From assembly GCA_002782005.1 (NCBI GenBank), contig PFGT01000061.1, forward strand, positions 1 through 64,000: DNA of 64,000 bases. The letters run 5' to 3'. The notes below the pieces were generated by a model. The model was not told the origin of the DNA, did not search any database, and saw nothing but the letters and a program-made list of their open reading frames with translations. The number at the start of each line of letters is the position of its first letter. Position 1 is the stretch's first letter. Of this stretch, positions 24,599-32,982 are shown one piece after another. Both the position numbers and the translations under genes were made by a program. This DNA comes from Hydrogenophilales bacterium CG12_big_fil_rev_8_21_14_0_65_61_21 (lineage in GTDB: Bacteria > Pseudomonadota > Gammaproteobacteria > Burkholderiales > Thiobacillaceae).

Positions 24599-24858
24599 CA
24601 GTACCGTTCTTCCTCGCGCAGCAGTTGCGCCGCCGGCGTAGTCATGGCTTGGTCAGCCAGGTGCGCATTGACCTGGGCAAAATGGCCTTGCAGTTGCTCG
24701 GCTCGCGCCTTTTTGCCTGCCGGCACCAATTCGAGGGTACCGGCCGGCGTGGTCTCACAATCGACCAGTGCGCCTTCCTCAAGCGCCAAGTCGCGGGCGA
24801 CCTCGGCCGGGATGCGAACCGCCAGGCTGTTGCCCCACCGCGAAACAGTCAGTTGCAT
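24598..24858 (-). CDS. vapB: VapB-type AbrB antitoxin
   Basis: An 86-residue antitoxin. MQLTVSRWGNSLAVRIPAEV is the SpoVT/AbrB DNA-binding hairpin typical of VapB, and the tail from about residue 50 is the toxin-binding part. It precedes and overlaps vapC. A perfect 9-bp inverted repeat lies 12 nt upstream. Confidence 0.9.
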   Translation of the reverse strand: MQLTVSRWGNSLAVRIPAEVARDLALEEGALVDCETTPAGTLELVPAGKKARAEQLQGHFAQVNAHLADQAMTTPAAQLLREEERY

Positions 24859-24870
24859 GATGTTACCTCA

Positions 24871-24902
24871 TGGATATACATGTTGTTTTGATAGTATATC
24901 CA
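24871..24902. promoter_or_regulatory. 9-bp inverted-repeat operator of vapBC
   Basis: TGGATATAC (24871-24879) and GTATATCCA (24894-24902) form perfect arms separated by 14 nt in the 68-nt gap before vapB. VapBC complexes normally bind such palindromes to autoregulate. The AT-rich arms may also include the -10 element. Confidence 0.7.
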
Positions 24903-24926
24903 ACAAAGGCCAAACGCAATTTGATC

Positions 24927-25943
24927 TCAAGCCCGCAACAGCACCATCTTCAGCGGCGGGTTGCCGTCGGAACTTGGGAAATCCGCCTCCGGCATGATCC
25001 ACTCAGCCTCGCGTATCTCCCGGCCGGCCTTGCGGGCGCTGCGCTGCAACTGGTCCAGCCAGGTGTCGCGCTCGATCTCGGCGACGTTGTTGCAGCAGAT
25101 CAGCGCGCCACCCTCGGCGGTCGAGAGCAGCGCCGGCTTGAATAGGGCCGGGTAATCATTGACCAGATCGACCACGCCGAACGGACTCTTGGCGTAGCGC
25201 GGCGGGTCGAGAAAGACCAAGTCGAACTGCTGCGGCTCCAGTTTCGGGAACGGCGGCAGGCGCTTGCGCCGCACCACTTCCGGCTGGCCCAGTCCGGCGA
25301 ACTGGCGCAGGGCGGGGAAGACGTCGCTCTGGATGAAGCGCGGCCGGATTGGCAGGTCGTTCAGGCGGGCGTTGTCCTTGCCAACCTTCAGGCTCGACTC
25401 GGCGAAATCAACGTTGACCACGAAGCGCGCGCCGGCCTTGGCGGCGGCGATGCCGACCCCGCAGGTATAGGCAAACAGGTTGAGCGCCGACCGGCCCGCC
25501 GCCTCGGCCATCACCCGCCGGCGGCCGGCGCGCAGATCGAGGAACAGCCAGGGGTCCTGGCCGGCATGGCGGGCCTGGAAATGATAGGCGACGCCCAGCT
25601 CGTGGATCACGCGCGGGGCATGGGCGGCAACCTTCCTGTCGCCTTCGAGCGGGTTGGCGATACGTGAGTTACCCTGGCTGCGGTCGTTGTAGACCACGAC
25701 CAGGCCAGGCAGCGCCTCGCCATAAAAGGCATCCAGGGCGGCCAGGTCGTTCGCTGTCAGCGTGTTGTGAAAGCTCTGCGCCAGGATCAGGTCGCCATAA
25801 CGGTCGACGGTCAGGCCAGGTACGCCCTCGACGCTGCCGTGAAACAGCCGGTAGGCGTTGGTCTGCTCGGCATTAAGACGGGTCATCAGGTCGGCGCGCG
25901 CGGCAAAGGCGGCGGCCAACCGTGCAATCGGTAAATCGGACAC
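24927..25943 (-). CDS. RlmI-like class I SAM-dependent rRNA methyltransferase
   Basis: Methyltransferase of about 338 residues resembling RlmI/RlmK: YRLFHGSVEGVPGLTVDRYG at the N-terminal substrate domain, ALNLFAYTCGVGIAAAKAGA as the SAM-binding loop and FDLVFLDPPRYAKS as the catalytic DPPR motif. It lacks the N-terminal PUA domain of E. coli RlmI. Probable target is cytosine or guanine in 23S rRNA. The GTG at 25941-25943 is my preferred start; ATGs at 25976 and 26015 would add non-conserved residues. Confidence 0.82.
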   Translation of the reverse strand: MSDLPIARLAAAFAARADLMTRLNAEQTNAYRLFHGSVEGVPGLTVDRYGDLILAQSFHNTLTANDLAALDAFYGEALPGLVVVYNDRSQGNSRIANPLEGDRKVAAHAPRVIHELGVAYHFQARHAGQDPWLFLDLRAGRRRVMAEAAGRSALNLFAYTCGVGIAAAKAGARFVVNVDFAESSLKVGKDNARLNDLPIRPRFIQSDVFPALRQFAGLGQPEVVRRKRLPPFPKLEPQQFDLVFLDPPRYAKSPFGVVDLVNDYPALFKPALLSTAEGGALICCNNVAEIERDTWLDQLQRSARKAGREIREAEWIMPEADFPSSDGNPPLKMVLLRA

Positions 25944-26055
25944 GGCACATCCAGTATCAAGGGGCGGTGCCGGCATTCTACAGACATGGCTACGCTGGCC
26001 GGCCGATATGCTCACCTTGCTGGTCTATTGGCTGTTTCTTTGATAATTTCGCGGG

Positions 26056-26083
26056 AAAGGTCGGCTTGAGTCGGCCTTTATTT
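26056..26083 (+). terminator. Hairpin with T-rich tail before argB
   Basis: AAAGGTCG (26056-26063) can pair with CGGCCTTT (26072-26079, one G-T pair), followed by ATTTTG. It lies in the gap between two divergent genes and is thus not at the end of a gene on either strand. It may be an argB leader hairpin rather than a true terminator. Confidence 0.35.
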
Positions 26084-26088
26084 TGTAA

Positions 26089-27009
<921 letters not shown>

Positions 27010-27102
27010 GCGCAATACAACGGGACAGCGATTGAAGTCGGCGCGGCTCTGGTGCAGCCCGGCGGGGTGGGACGCCTTTGTGCCCACGCGGCATGCTTTT
27101 CG

Positions 27103-27483
27103 TCATCCCTTCACCACCCCATCCAACCCCATAGCCAGTATCGCAGCATCGCGTGTCAGCAGCGTCAATCGCTCATCCTGCGCCTGGGCGATGAGCAGCC
27201 GGTCGAATGGGTCGGCGTGTGTGCAAGTCAGACCGCGCACGGTCTCAATGTGGCGCGGCAAGATCGGCAGCAGGACAAAACCCTGTGCTTCGAGTTGTTC
27301 AGTGATCGCGCCTTGTGGCAAGGGTAATTTGCCCTTGGCATTTTTCAGCACCATTTCCCACACGCTGGCGGTGCTCACGATAATTTCTGACTTGGCGATG
27401 AGGCCTTGCGTGGCTTTGCCCAAACGGGCATCCGCTGTCATCCACCAATAGATCAGGTGGGTGTCGAGCAGGTATCGCCTCAT
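27103..27483 (-). CDS. PIN-domain toxin of a Phd-PIN pair
   Basis: A 126-residue PIN protein: RRYLLDTHLIYWWMTAD (first Asp), ASVWEMVLKN (Glu), and ADPFDRLLIAQAQDE then LLTRDAAILAMG. It shares the DTH...WE...DPFDR plan with the toxin at 19937-20323. The ATG (27481-27483) overlaps the antitoxin stop by 4 nt (ATGA). A longer frame to 27573 overlaps the antitoxin and is not used. Confidence 0.88.
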   Translation of the reverse strand: MRRYLLDTHLIYWWMTADARLGKATQGLIAKSEIIVSTASVWEMVLKNAKGKLPLPQGAITEQLEAQGFVLLPILPRHIETVRGLTCTHADPFDRLLIAQAQDERLTLLTRDAAILAMGLDGVVKG

Positions 27484-27725
27484 GGCAATTCGCCATCGGT
27501 GAGCGCATCGGCAATGGCGGCATTCGTCACGGGAGTATCCCAATCGGCTTTGGCCTTCGGCAACGCCGACCATGCGCCGGGCTTGCGCGAGAAATCCTGG
27601 GCGCCGATTCTAACCAGCCTGACGACCGGAACCCCCTTGTTGGCGATGACTACATCCTCGCCCGCCAGCGCGGCTTGCACCAGCTTGGAAAGCTGGCTCT
27701 TGGCTTCGAGCATGTTGCATTGCAT
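27480..27725 (-). CDS. Phd/YefM-type antitoxin
   Basis: An 81-residue antitoxin starting MQCNMLEAKSQLSKLVQAAL, the Phd/YefM fold, followed by VVIANKGVPVVRLV. A GTG at 27732-27734 is an alternative start. Its upstream region (27761-27789) contains a perfect TGGCTAA/TTAGCCA repeat and a stretch nearly identical to the promoter of the other Phd-PIN pair at 19647. Confidence 0.86.
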   Translation of the reverse strand: MQCNMLEAKSQLSKLVQAALAGEDVVIANKGVPVVRLVRIGAQDFSRKPGAWSALPKAKADWDTPVTNAAIADALTDGELP

Positions 27726-27760
27726 GTTTAACACCTTGATAAATTTCGCCGGATGTACGC

Positions 27761-27789
27761 AGTTTAGTGCTATCTGGCTAAGTTAGCCA
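27761..27789 (-). promoter_or_regulatory. Operator region of the second Phd-PIN pair
   Basis: TGGCTAA-G-TTAGCCA (27775-27789) is a perfect 7-bp inverted repeat. Read on the minus strand, TTAGCCAGATAGCACTAAAC starts here and matches, with two single-base gaps, the sequence at 19647-19667 upstream of the first pair. Shared antitoxin recognition is inferred. Confidence 0.6.
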
Positions 27790-27846
27790 ACACATTGAAA
27801 CACCCAGCAGAACGAATATGGAGTCAGCAGCAGCTTGGCACTACCT

Positions 27847-27870
27847 TCGTGCACGTGCACGCACGTGCAC
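27847..27870. repeat. Short CGTGCA-type tandem at left edge of the RAYT element
   Basis: An iterated GTGCAC/GTGC tract lies directly outside the left inverted repeat of the transposase element. It is a run of overlapping palindromes. A different short tandem (CGTGCTTC twice, 28790-28805) lies at the right edge. Confidence 0.55.
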
Positions 27871-28794
27871 GGGGTCAGGTCTATCAACATAGCATTCTTC
27901 TCCCGCACCCATCTCCCCGAACAATTCTTCCCACAGTCGTGAAATGCACGCCGAAGTAGTCTGCGATTTGCTGGTAAGAATAACCGCCCGTCGCGTGTGC
28001 CGCGACGATGGCGGCATTTCTGTCTGGCGCGCGTTCCGCGATTTCTGCCAGTGGCGGCGGCTCGGGGCGGCGCTGGGCGCGGGGGATTTGCACATCATCC
28101 TTGCCTGTCTGGATATGCGCTTGCATTCGAGTTACAAACCGTTCATCGCCCAGGAATACCTGCCCTTTGAGATGAGCCCAAGGCGAACCCACCTTGATGC
28201 CTTCCGACACGAATTGCGCATAACGTTGCTGTGCCGAGCTGCGCCGCTTGGCGAACATCGCCAGCAACCCATCTTCCGCTAACCAAGGGGGTGCAGGCTC
28301 CAAGCCCATGCTGGCCCGATAGCTGCTCCATGCCCAATCGTTCGGCTTTTTTACCCTGCCTGCGCGAACTGGATTGAGCACAATGTAACGCGCCAATTCC
28401 AGCAGGTAGGCGTCTTTGTCCACCAGGATGGCTTTGAAACGCCCTTGGAACAAATGCCCGACACGCTGGTGCCGCCGATTGCTGGCCTGGGTGTATACGC
28501 CGTTGAGCTGGCGCATCCCTTTGGATAAATTGCCGTCGGGTGTCTGGATCAGCAGGTGGTAGTGGTTGTCCATCAGGCACCATGCATAGCATGTCCAGTT
28601 GAACTGGTTGATGACCTGCTCCAGCGTCACCAGGAACGTCGACCGGTCCTGGTCATCCTCGAAAATAGCCTCGCGCCTATCCCCACGTGCGGTGACGTGG
28701 TAGAGCGCATCGGGAAACTCTATTCGGATTGGGCGGGACATGATGCGGGAAATATAACTGAAAACATGCTACTTCGCTAGACCTGACCCCGTGC
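27867..28794 (-). mobile_element. RAYT element bounded by 17-bp inverted repeats
   Basis: The transposase gene is enclosed by perfect 17-bp inverted repeats: GCACGGGGTCAGGTCTA at 27867-27883 and its complement at 28778-28794. TAGCAT is also shared 6 nt further in on both sides. The left repeat directly abuts the transposase stop codon. The repeat core GGGGTCAGGTCT recurs as half-elements elsewhere in the window (32780, and variants at 20371 and 35274), which fits a REP-associated tyrosine transposase and its dispersed repeats. Confidence 0.75.
27884..28741 (-). CDS. REP-associated tyrosine (Y1, IS200-like) transposase
   Basis: A 285-residue HUH single-strand transposase. MSRPIRIEFPDALYHVTARG is the typical RAYT N-terminus, WCLMDNHYHLLIQTP carries the HYH metal-binding pair, and GHLFQGRFKAILVDKDAYLL with the following YIVLNPVRAG is the family core containing the catalytic Tyr. 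The C-terminal part (TGGYSYQQIADYFGVHFTTV) is an added helix-turn-helix, as in the longer RAYT subgroup. The gene appears intact. It is inserted beside a truncated AlbA-type gene of a type I restriction locus. Confidence 0.9.
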   Translation of the reverse strand: MSRPIRIEFPDALYHVTARGDRREAIFEDDQDRSTFLVTLEQVINQFNWTCYAWCLMDNHYHLLIQTPDGNLSKGMRQLNGVYTQASNRRHQRVGHLFQGRFKAILVDKDAYLLELARYIVLNPVRAGRVKKPNDWAWSSYRASMGLEPAPPWLAEDGLLAMFAKRRSSAQQRYAQFVSEGIKVGSPWAHLKGQVFLGDERFVTRMQAHIQTGKDDVQIPRAQRRPEPPPLAEIAERAPDRNAAIVAAHATGGYSYQQIADYFGVHFTTVGRIVRGDGCGRRMLC

Positions 28795-28805
28795 TTCCGT
28801 GCTTC
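28790..28805. repeat. CGTGCTTC tandem duplication at right edge of the RAYT element
   Basis: CGTGCTTC occurs twice in direct succession, the first copy overlapping the last five bases of the right inverted repeat. Similar short duplications of unrelated sequence sit beside other copies of the same core motif in this window. Confidence 0.6.
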
Positions 28806-28806
28806 C

Positions 28807-29049
28807 GCGTTTGCCCAGATGCCACCAAGTGAACGGTTGGAGGCTTGTTATCAGCACGCTGTGCTTAAACATCTGTCTGGCAGTGTGATGACGAACAAGA
28901 TATTGCGTGAGCGTCTCAAAATGCCCGAAAAACAGCGCTCAATGGTTTCGACACTCATTCAGGAGGCGATTGACCGTAAGCTCATCAAAGCGGCAGACCC
29001 GGAAAACAAATCCAGGAAGTTTTCCGAGTATGTGCCGATGTGGGCGTAG
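28807..29049 (+). pseudogene. C-terminal fragment of an AlbA-type ATP-binding protein (restriction-locus accessory)
   Basis: The frame ending at the TAG at 29047-29049 reads MPPSERLEACYQHAVLKHLS, then KILRERLKMPEKQRSMVSTL and a KFSEYVPMWA end. As I recall it, this is the winged-helix tail of the large AlbA/RecG-like ATP-binding proteins found in type I restriction operons. Only about 80 residues remain, beginning at the edge of the RAYT element. The start ATG at 28819 could allow expression, but a remnant is more likely. Confidence 0.65.
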
Positions 29050-29130
29050 GCCATTTTGATGTCATGAACACGTACACCTGTACTGTGGATGGCTTGGTCG
29101 AGCAATCCACAATCCAGTGCTTCCCTTTTC

Positions 29131-29162
29131 TTGATGGGAAAAGTAGTATGTTTTTCCATCAA
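29131..29162. promoter_or_regulatory. Inverted repeat upstream of the AbiE pair
   Basis: TTGATGGGAAAA (29131-29142) and TTTTTCCATCAA (29151-29162) are complementary at 11 of 12 positions with an 8-nt spacer, 19 nt before the antitoxin start. AbiEi antitoxins are known to repress their own promoters by binding inverted repeats, so this is a good operator candidate. Confidence 0.62.
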
Positions 29163-29181
29163 ATCTGCCGGTGTGATTGTG

Positions 29182-29790
29182 ATGCAATCCATTAATAATA
29201 AAGCGATTTCAAGAATATACGGGCGCGGCATGGGTTGGGCGTTCTCGCCGAATGATTTCGTCGAGGGTTTCAGCCGCGATCAGATTGAAAATGCGCTGTC
29301 GAGGCTATGCCGCGAGGGGAAGATACGCCGTGTCTGCCGTGGAATTTACGACTATCCCAAATTCAGCGAGTTGTTGAAGCAGGACTTGAGCCCGGATTTC
29401 GACCAGGTGGCACAGGCGTTCGCGCGCAAGTTCAACTGGCGCATCCAGCCTTCGGGCGACGCGGCGCTGAATCTGCTGGGGCTTTCCACGCAGGTGCCCG
29501 GTCGGCTGGTGTATCTCTCCGATGGGCCGAACCGCCAGTACGAAATCGGTAATTACATGCTGGAATTCAAGAAATCCGCACTGAAGGATGTTGGCTTCAA
29601 ATACCGCGAAAGCGGGCTGATCGTGCAGGCGTTGAAGGCGCTGGGGCAGGAGCGGGTGGACGATACGGTGATCGCCACGCTGCGCAAACAACTGGATGAA
29701 ACGGCGTGCAAGCGGGTGCTGAAAGATGCGGTGACGGCGACCGGCTGGGTGTATGAGGCGATCAAGCGGGTGTGCGGGGAGCGCGGCTGA
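29182..29790 (+). CDS. AbiEi-like antitoxin (DUF6088 type)
   Basis: A 202-residue protein matching the type IV antitoxin/DUF6088 family: an N-terminal winged helix (GRGMGWAFSPNDFVEGF, then ALSRLCREGKIRRVCRGIYD) and a C-terminal domain (LLGLSTQVPGRLVYLSDGP). I start at the ATG at 29182; the frame is open to 29089 but the extra residues would read through the upstream inverted repeat. Its stop overlaps the toxin ATG (TGATG). The pair lies where AbiE modules commonly occur, inside type I restriction operons. Confidence 0.82.
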   Translation: MQSINNKAISRIYGRGMGWAFSPNDFVEGFSRDQIENALSRLCREGKIRRVCRGIYDYPKFSELLKQDLSPDFDQVAQAFARKFNWRIQPSGDAALNLLGLSTQVPGRLVYLSDGPNRQYEIGNYMLEFKKSALKDVGFKYRESGLIVQALKALGQERVDDTVIATLRKQLDETACKRVLKDAVTATGWVYEAIKRVCGERG

Positions 29791-30782
29791 TGGAGTCGGT
29801 CGCGCGTTTTTCACCCGCAGAGCGCCGCGAGCTGTTTGCCGAAACGGCGGCGCGCAAGGGCATGACGCCCGCCGTGGTGGAGAAAGATTTCTGGGTGTGC
29901 TGGACGCTGGGCAGGCTGTTCGCGCACCCCGATTTGTCGCGCTTGCTGATGTTCAAGGGTGGCACCAGCTTGTCCAAGGTGTTCCATCTAATCGAGCGGT
30001 TTTCCGAGGATATCGACCTGATCCTGGATTGGCGCGTGGTGGTCGGGGAGGATGATCCGTTGGCAGATCGTTCCGCCACCAAACAGGAAACGCTGAATAA
30101 AACGATAGACACCAAGGCGGTGGATTACATCGGGGGTGAGTTGCTGGCGCTGGTCTCGCAAGCTGTTGATCCAATCTGCCGTTGTGATCTGGCTGCCGAT
30201 GATCTTCATGCCTTGAATGTCCAATACCCGGCTGCCTTTTCTGATGCCTATCTGCGTCCGGAAGTGCGCCTTGAGATCGGGCCGCTGGCCGCCTGGATGC
30301 CCTACGGCCATTACCGAATCCAGCCTTATGCCGCCGAGGCATTCCCGCAGCTTTTCAAGCAAGCGGATTGTGCCGTGCAGGCCATCCGAGCCGAGCGTAC
30401 CTTCTGGGAAAAGGCGACGATACTGCATCACGAAGCCCATCGCCCTGAAGACAGCCCACAGCCGCTACGCTATTCGCGGCACTATTACGACCTGGCCATG
30501 ATGGCGGCTTCTCCGGTGAAAGATGCGGCGCTGGCCGATCTTGCCTTGCTGGAGGATGTGGTGGCGTTCAAGCAGCGGTTTTATCGGCGCGACTGGGCGC
30601 ATTACGATCTGGCAACGCCGGGAACGTTCAGACTGCTGCCTGCGGGACATGTGCTGGCGGTAGTCGAGAAGGATTATGTGCAGATGCGCAACATGATCTT
30701 CGGTCGCTATCCTGGCTTCGACGAAATCATGGAGGTATTGCGGACGCTGGAGGGGGAGATCAATGGGCTACACCGAGGATAG
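29790..30782 (+). CDS. AbiEii/AbiGii nucleotidyltransferase toxin
   Basis: A 330-residue nucleotidyltransferase-fold toxin. The motif LMFKGGTSLSKVFHLIERFS followed by EDIDL gives the GG(S/T) and DxD-like catalytic positions of AbiEii/MenT, and AIRAERTFWEKATILHHEAH is the conserved C-terminal motif. Family members transfer nucleotides to tRNA or other targets and can give phage protection by abortive infection. The start overlaps the antitoxin stop, and the last 20 nt overlap the hsdR start. Confidence 0.88.
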   Translation: MESVARFSPAERRELFAETAARKGMTPAVVEKDFWVCWTLGRLFAHPDLSRLLMFKGGTSLSKVFHLIERFSEDIDLILDWRVVVGEDDPLADRSATKQETLNKTIDTKAVDYIGGELLALVSQAVDPICRCDLAADDLHALNVQYPAAFSDAYLRPEVRLEIGPLAAWMPYGHYRIQPYAAEAFPQLFKQADCAVQAIRAERTFWEKATILHHEAHRPEDSPQPLRYSRHYYDLAMMAASPVKDAALADLALLEDVVAFKQRFYRRDWAHYDLATPGTFRLLPAGHVLAVVEKDYVQMRNMIFGRYPGFDEIMEVLRTLEGEINGLHRG

Positions 30783-31419
30783 TCTGGTCGAGCAACCTGC
30801 CATCCAGCTTTTCGCCGAGCTGGGCTGGGAGACGTTATCAGCTTCGGAAGAGGCGCTGGGCGCAGGCGGCTTGCTTGGCCGCGAGACCAAATCCGAGGTG
30901 GTGCTGGCGGTGCGCTTGCGCGCTGCCCTGGCTCGACTGAATCCATCCCTGCCGCCCGAAGCCATCAGCGCCGCCGTGGATGAGTTGTCGCGCGACCGCT
31001 CTGCCATGACACCTGCTGCCGCGAACCGTGAATTGTGGGCGTTGATGCGCGACGGGGTGAAGGTGTCCGTGCCTGATCTGGTGAAAGGCGGCCTGAAAAC
31101 CGAGCGAGTGCGGGTGGTGGATTGGGAGAATCCCGCCGCCAACGATTTCCTGCTGGTAAGCCAGATGACCATCGTCGGCCAGCTTTACACCTGCCGCCCG
31201 GATTTGATCGGTTTCGTGAATAGCTTGCCGTGGGTGGTGGTCGAGCTAAAAAAGCCGGGCTTGCCTGCCAGGCAAGCCTTCGACGGCAACCTCACCAGTT
31301 ACAAGCACGCGCAGAATGGCGTGCCCGCGCTGTTCTGGTCGAATGCCCTGCTGATCGCTTCCAACGGCACGGATAGCCGCGTCGGATCGCTGACTGCCGA
31401 TTGGGAGCGGTTCTTCGAG
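30763..31419 (+). pseudogene. hsdR: Type I restriction subunit HsdR, truncated by an ISL3-family element
   Basis: Only the N-terminal 219 residues or so of HsdR remain. They include the PD-(D/E)xK nuclease core: CRPDLIGFVNSLPWVVVELK gives the Asp and the ELK triad. Homologous sequence ends at about SLTADWERFFEW, where the IS left end begins; the open frame then runs on through IS sequence to a stop at 31498-31500. The helicase/translocase part is absent on the other side of the IS, so restriction activity is lost. No hsdM or hsdS gene is present in the window. Confidence 0.85.
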
Positions 31420-32757
31420 TGGGTAATGGTGCGTGACAAGCGCGGCAATTGCCGAACCGAGTGCGCGAGTAAGATGCGCGCCCCTGTGAAACGTGAGTGA
31501 CCGTGACATGACCGCCAAGTTGTTCGAAGCCGCCCTGGGCATTACCCCCCCGTGGTACATCAACGGGGTCGAGTTTGACGTAGCCAAGAAGACGCTGTCG
31601 ATTGCCGTCGACTTCATCGCCGGCAGCCGCTTTGCCGTGCCTGGCGTCGAGGGGTCGCACCCGGCACACGACACCGTGCCCAAGCGCTACCGGCATCTGA
31701 ACTTCTTTCAACATGAGTGCCACCTGGAGGTTCGTGTCCCGCGCGTGCGCGTGCCCGATGGTGGCATTCGGCAGGTCGAACCCGACTGGGCCGGACGGCT
31801 GGCCGGCTTTACCCTGCTCTTCGAGGCGTTGATCATGGCGATGTGCCGGGAAATGACCTTCGCGGCGGTGTCCCGTTTGGTGGGCTTGTCCTGGCATCAG
31901 GTCGTGGCGATCTGCAAGCGTTACGTCGAGCTGGGGCTGGAGCAGGCCGACTTCTCCGAGGTCAAGCGCCTGGCGGCGGATGAAACTTCCAAGGCGCGCG
32001 GGCATGACTACATCACGCTGGTGGCCGATGCCGACTTGCGCCGGGTGTTGTTCGTCACGGAAGGACGCGACGCCGACACGATCAAGGCCTTCGCCGCCGA
32101 CTTCACCGCCCACGGCAGCGATCCGAAGGCCGTCGAGTCCATTTCCATCGACATGTCGCCGGCCTTCATCAAGGGGGTCACCAAGCATCTGCCCAATGCC
32201 CGGATCACCTTCGACAAGTTCCATGTCATCGCCCACGCCAGCACCGCCGTCGACAAGACCCGGCGCATCGAGCAGAAGACCGATCCGAGCCTCAAGGGCT
32301 TGCGCTGGAAGCTTCTGCGGGATCGCGCCAGTCTTCTACCTGCCGCCCGCGCCGATCTGGATGCCCTCGTCACGCAAGTGACCACCAAACGCACGGCCCG
32401 CGCCTGGCTCTACAAGGAACAGTTGCGGGAGATTCTGGAGCGCAAGCAGATCAATGTCGTGCGTGACATGCTCACGCAATGGGCCACCAACGTGATGCGC
32501 TCGAAGGTCGAGCCGATGAAGGAAGTGGCGAAGATGATCCGCTCTCATCTCGACGGCATCATCGCCTGGACCCAGACGCGCCAGACCAACGGCTTCCTCG
32601 AAGCCATCAATGGCTTGTTTCAGGCCGCCAAACGCAAGGCGCGCGGCTATGGCCGTTTCTCTACCATGCGCACCGTCGTCTTCCTCCTCGCCGGCAAGCT
32701 CGATTTCAGCAAGATCAACCCCCATGCCGCTTAACCCACTCGTTTTTCAAAAGAGCC
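31409..32757 (+). mobile_element. ISL3-family insertion sequence (about 1.35 kb)
   Basis: The right end complement begins GGCTCTTTTG and continues with CGAGTGGGTTAAG after an 8-nt stretch; the left end reads GGTTCTTCGAGTGGGTAATG. The two ends share GGyTCTT and CGAGTGGGT, with 8 bases missing from the left one, so the left terminus may be trimmed or recombined with similar hsdR sequence. No matching 8-bp target duplication is visible (TTGGGAGC versus GGAAAGAG), so flanking DNA has probably been deleted. The transposase is intact. Confidence 0.75.
31493..32734 (+). CDS. ISL3-family transposase
   Basis: A DDE transposase of 413 residues (or 408 from the ATG at 31508). ISL3 hallmarks are visible: VKRLAADETSKARGHDYITL (first Asp), ESISIDMSPAFIKGV then ITFDKFHVI (second Asp region) and QTRQTNGFLEAINGLFQAAK (Glu) near the C-terminus. 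The frame is uninterrupted, so the element may be mobile. It is inserted into hsdR of the type I restriction locus. Confidence 0.92.
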   Translation: MSDRDMTAKLFEAALGITPPWYINGVEFDVAKKTLSIAVDFIAGSRFAVPGVEGSHPAHDTVPKRYRHLNFFQHECHLEVRVPRVRVPDGGIRQVEPDWAGRLAGFTLLFEALIMAMCREMTFAAVSRLVGLSWHQVVAICKRYVELGLEQADFSEVKRLAADETSKARGHDYITLVADADLRRVLFVTEGRDADTIKAFAADFTAHGSDPKAVESISIDMSPAFIKGVTKHLPNARITFDKFHVIAHASTAVDKTRRIEQKTDPSLKGLRWKLLRDRASLLPAARADLDALVTQVTTKRTARAWLYKEQLREILERKQINVVRDMLTQWATNVMRSKVEPMKEVAKMIRSHLDGIIAWTQTRQTNGFLEAINGLFQAAKRKARGYGRFSTMRTVVFLLAGKLDFSKINPHAA

Positions 32758-32779
32758 GGAAAGAGGATGCGTTAATGCA

Positions 32780-32811
32780 AGACCTGACCCCGTTGGTTCC
32801 TCCGTTGGTTC
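32780..32811. repeat. RAYT-type half-element with 9-bp tandem duplication
   Basis: AGACCTGACCCCG (32780-32792) equals one arm core of the RAYT inverted repeats. It runs directly into CGTTGGTTC repeated with a 12-bp period (32791-32799 and 32803-32811). It lies 23 nt beyond the ISL3 right end. Confidence 0.6.
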
Positions 32812-32815
32812 ATGC

Positions 32816-32890
32816 CTGCTCTGGACGATCTACGCCTTGTCGACCGGCGATCACCACCTGGTGAGCGAGCAGCTGGGCGAATCGACATGA
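32816..32890 (+). pseudogene. C-terminal remnant of an unidentified protein
   Basis: One frame reads LLWTIYALSTGDHHLVSEQL and four more residues before TGA at 32888-32890. The segment looks like a genuine protein end (hydrophobic, then polar tail), but I cannot name the family. It directly follows the tandem duplication of the RAYT-like half-element, which may have replaced the rest of the gene. Confidence 0.3.
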
Positions 32891-32982
32891 GTTCGGCTTG
32901 TTTTGTAGACAGGTCGTGGGGCGCATGATCGCTTCCAGCAACCACGCCACACAAGCAACGCAAGGAATACCCAGGAGGCGGC

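Noticed and set aside
27847-27870. CRISPR-like short repeats near the RAYT element
   Set aside because: Units are 6 bp and contiguous, with no spacers and no cas genes.
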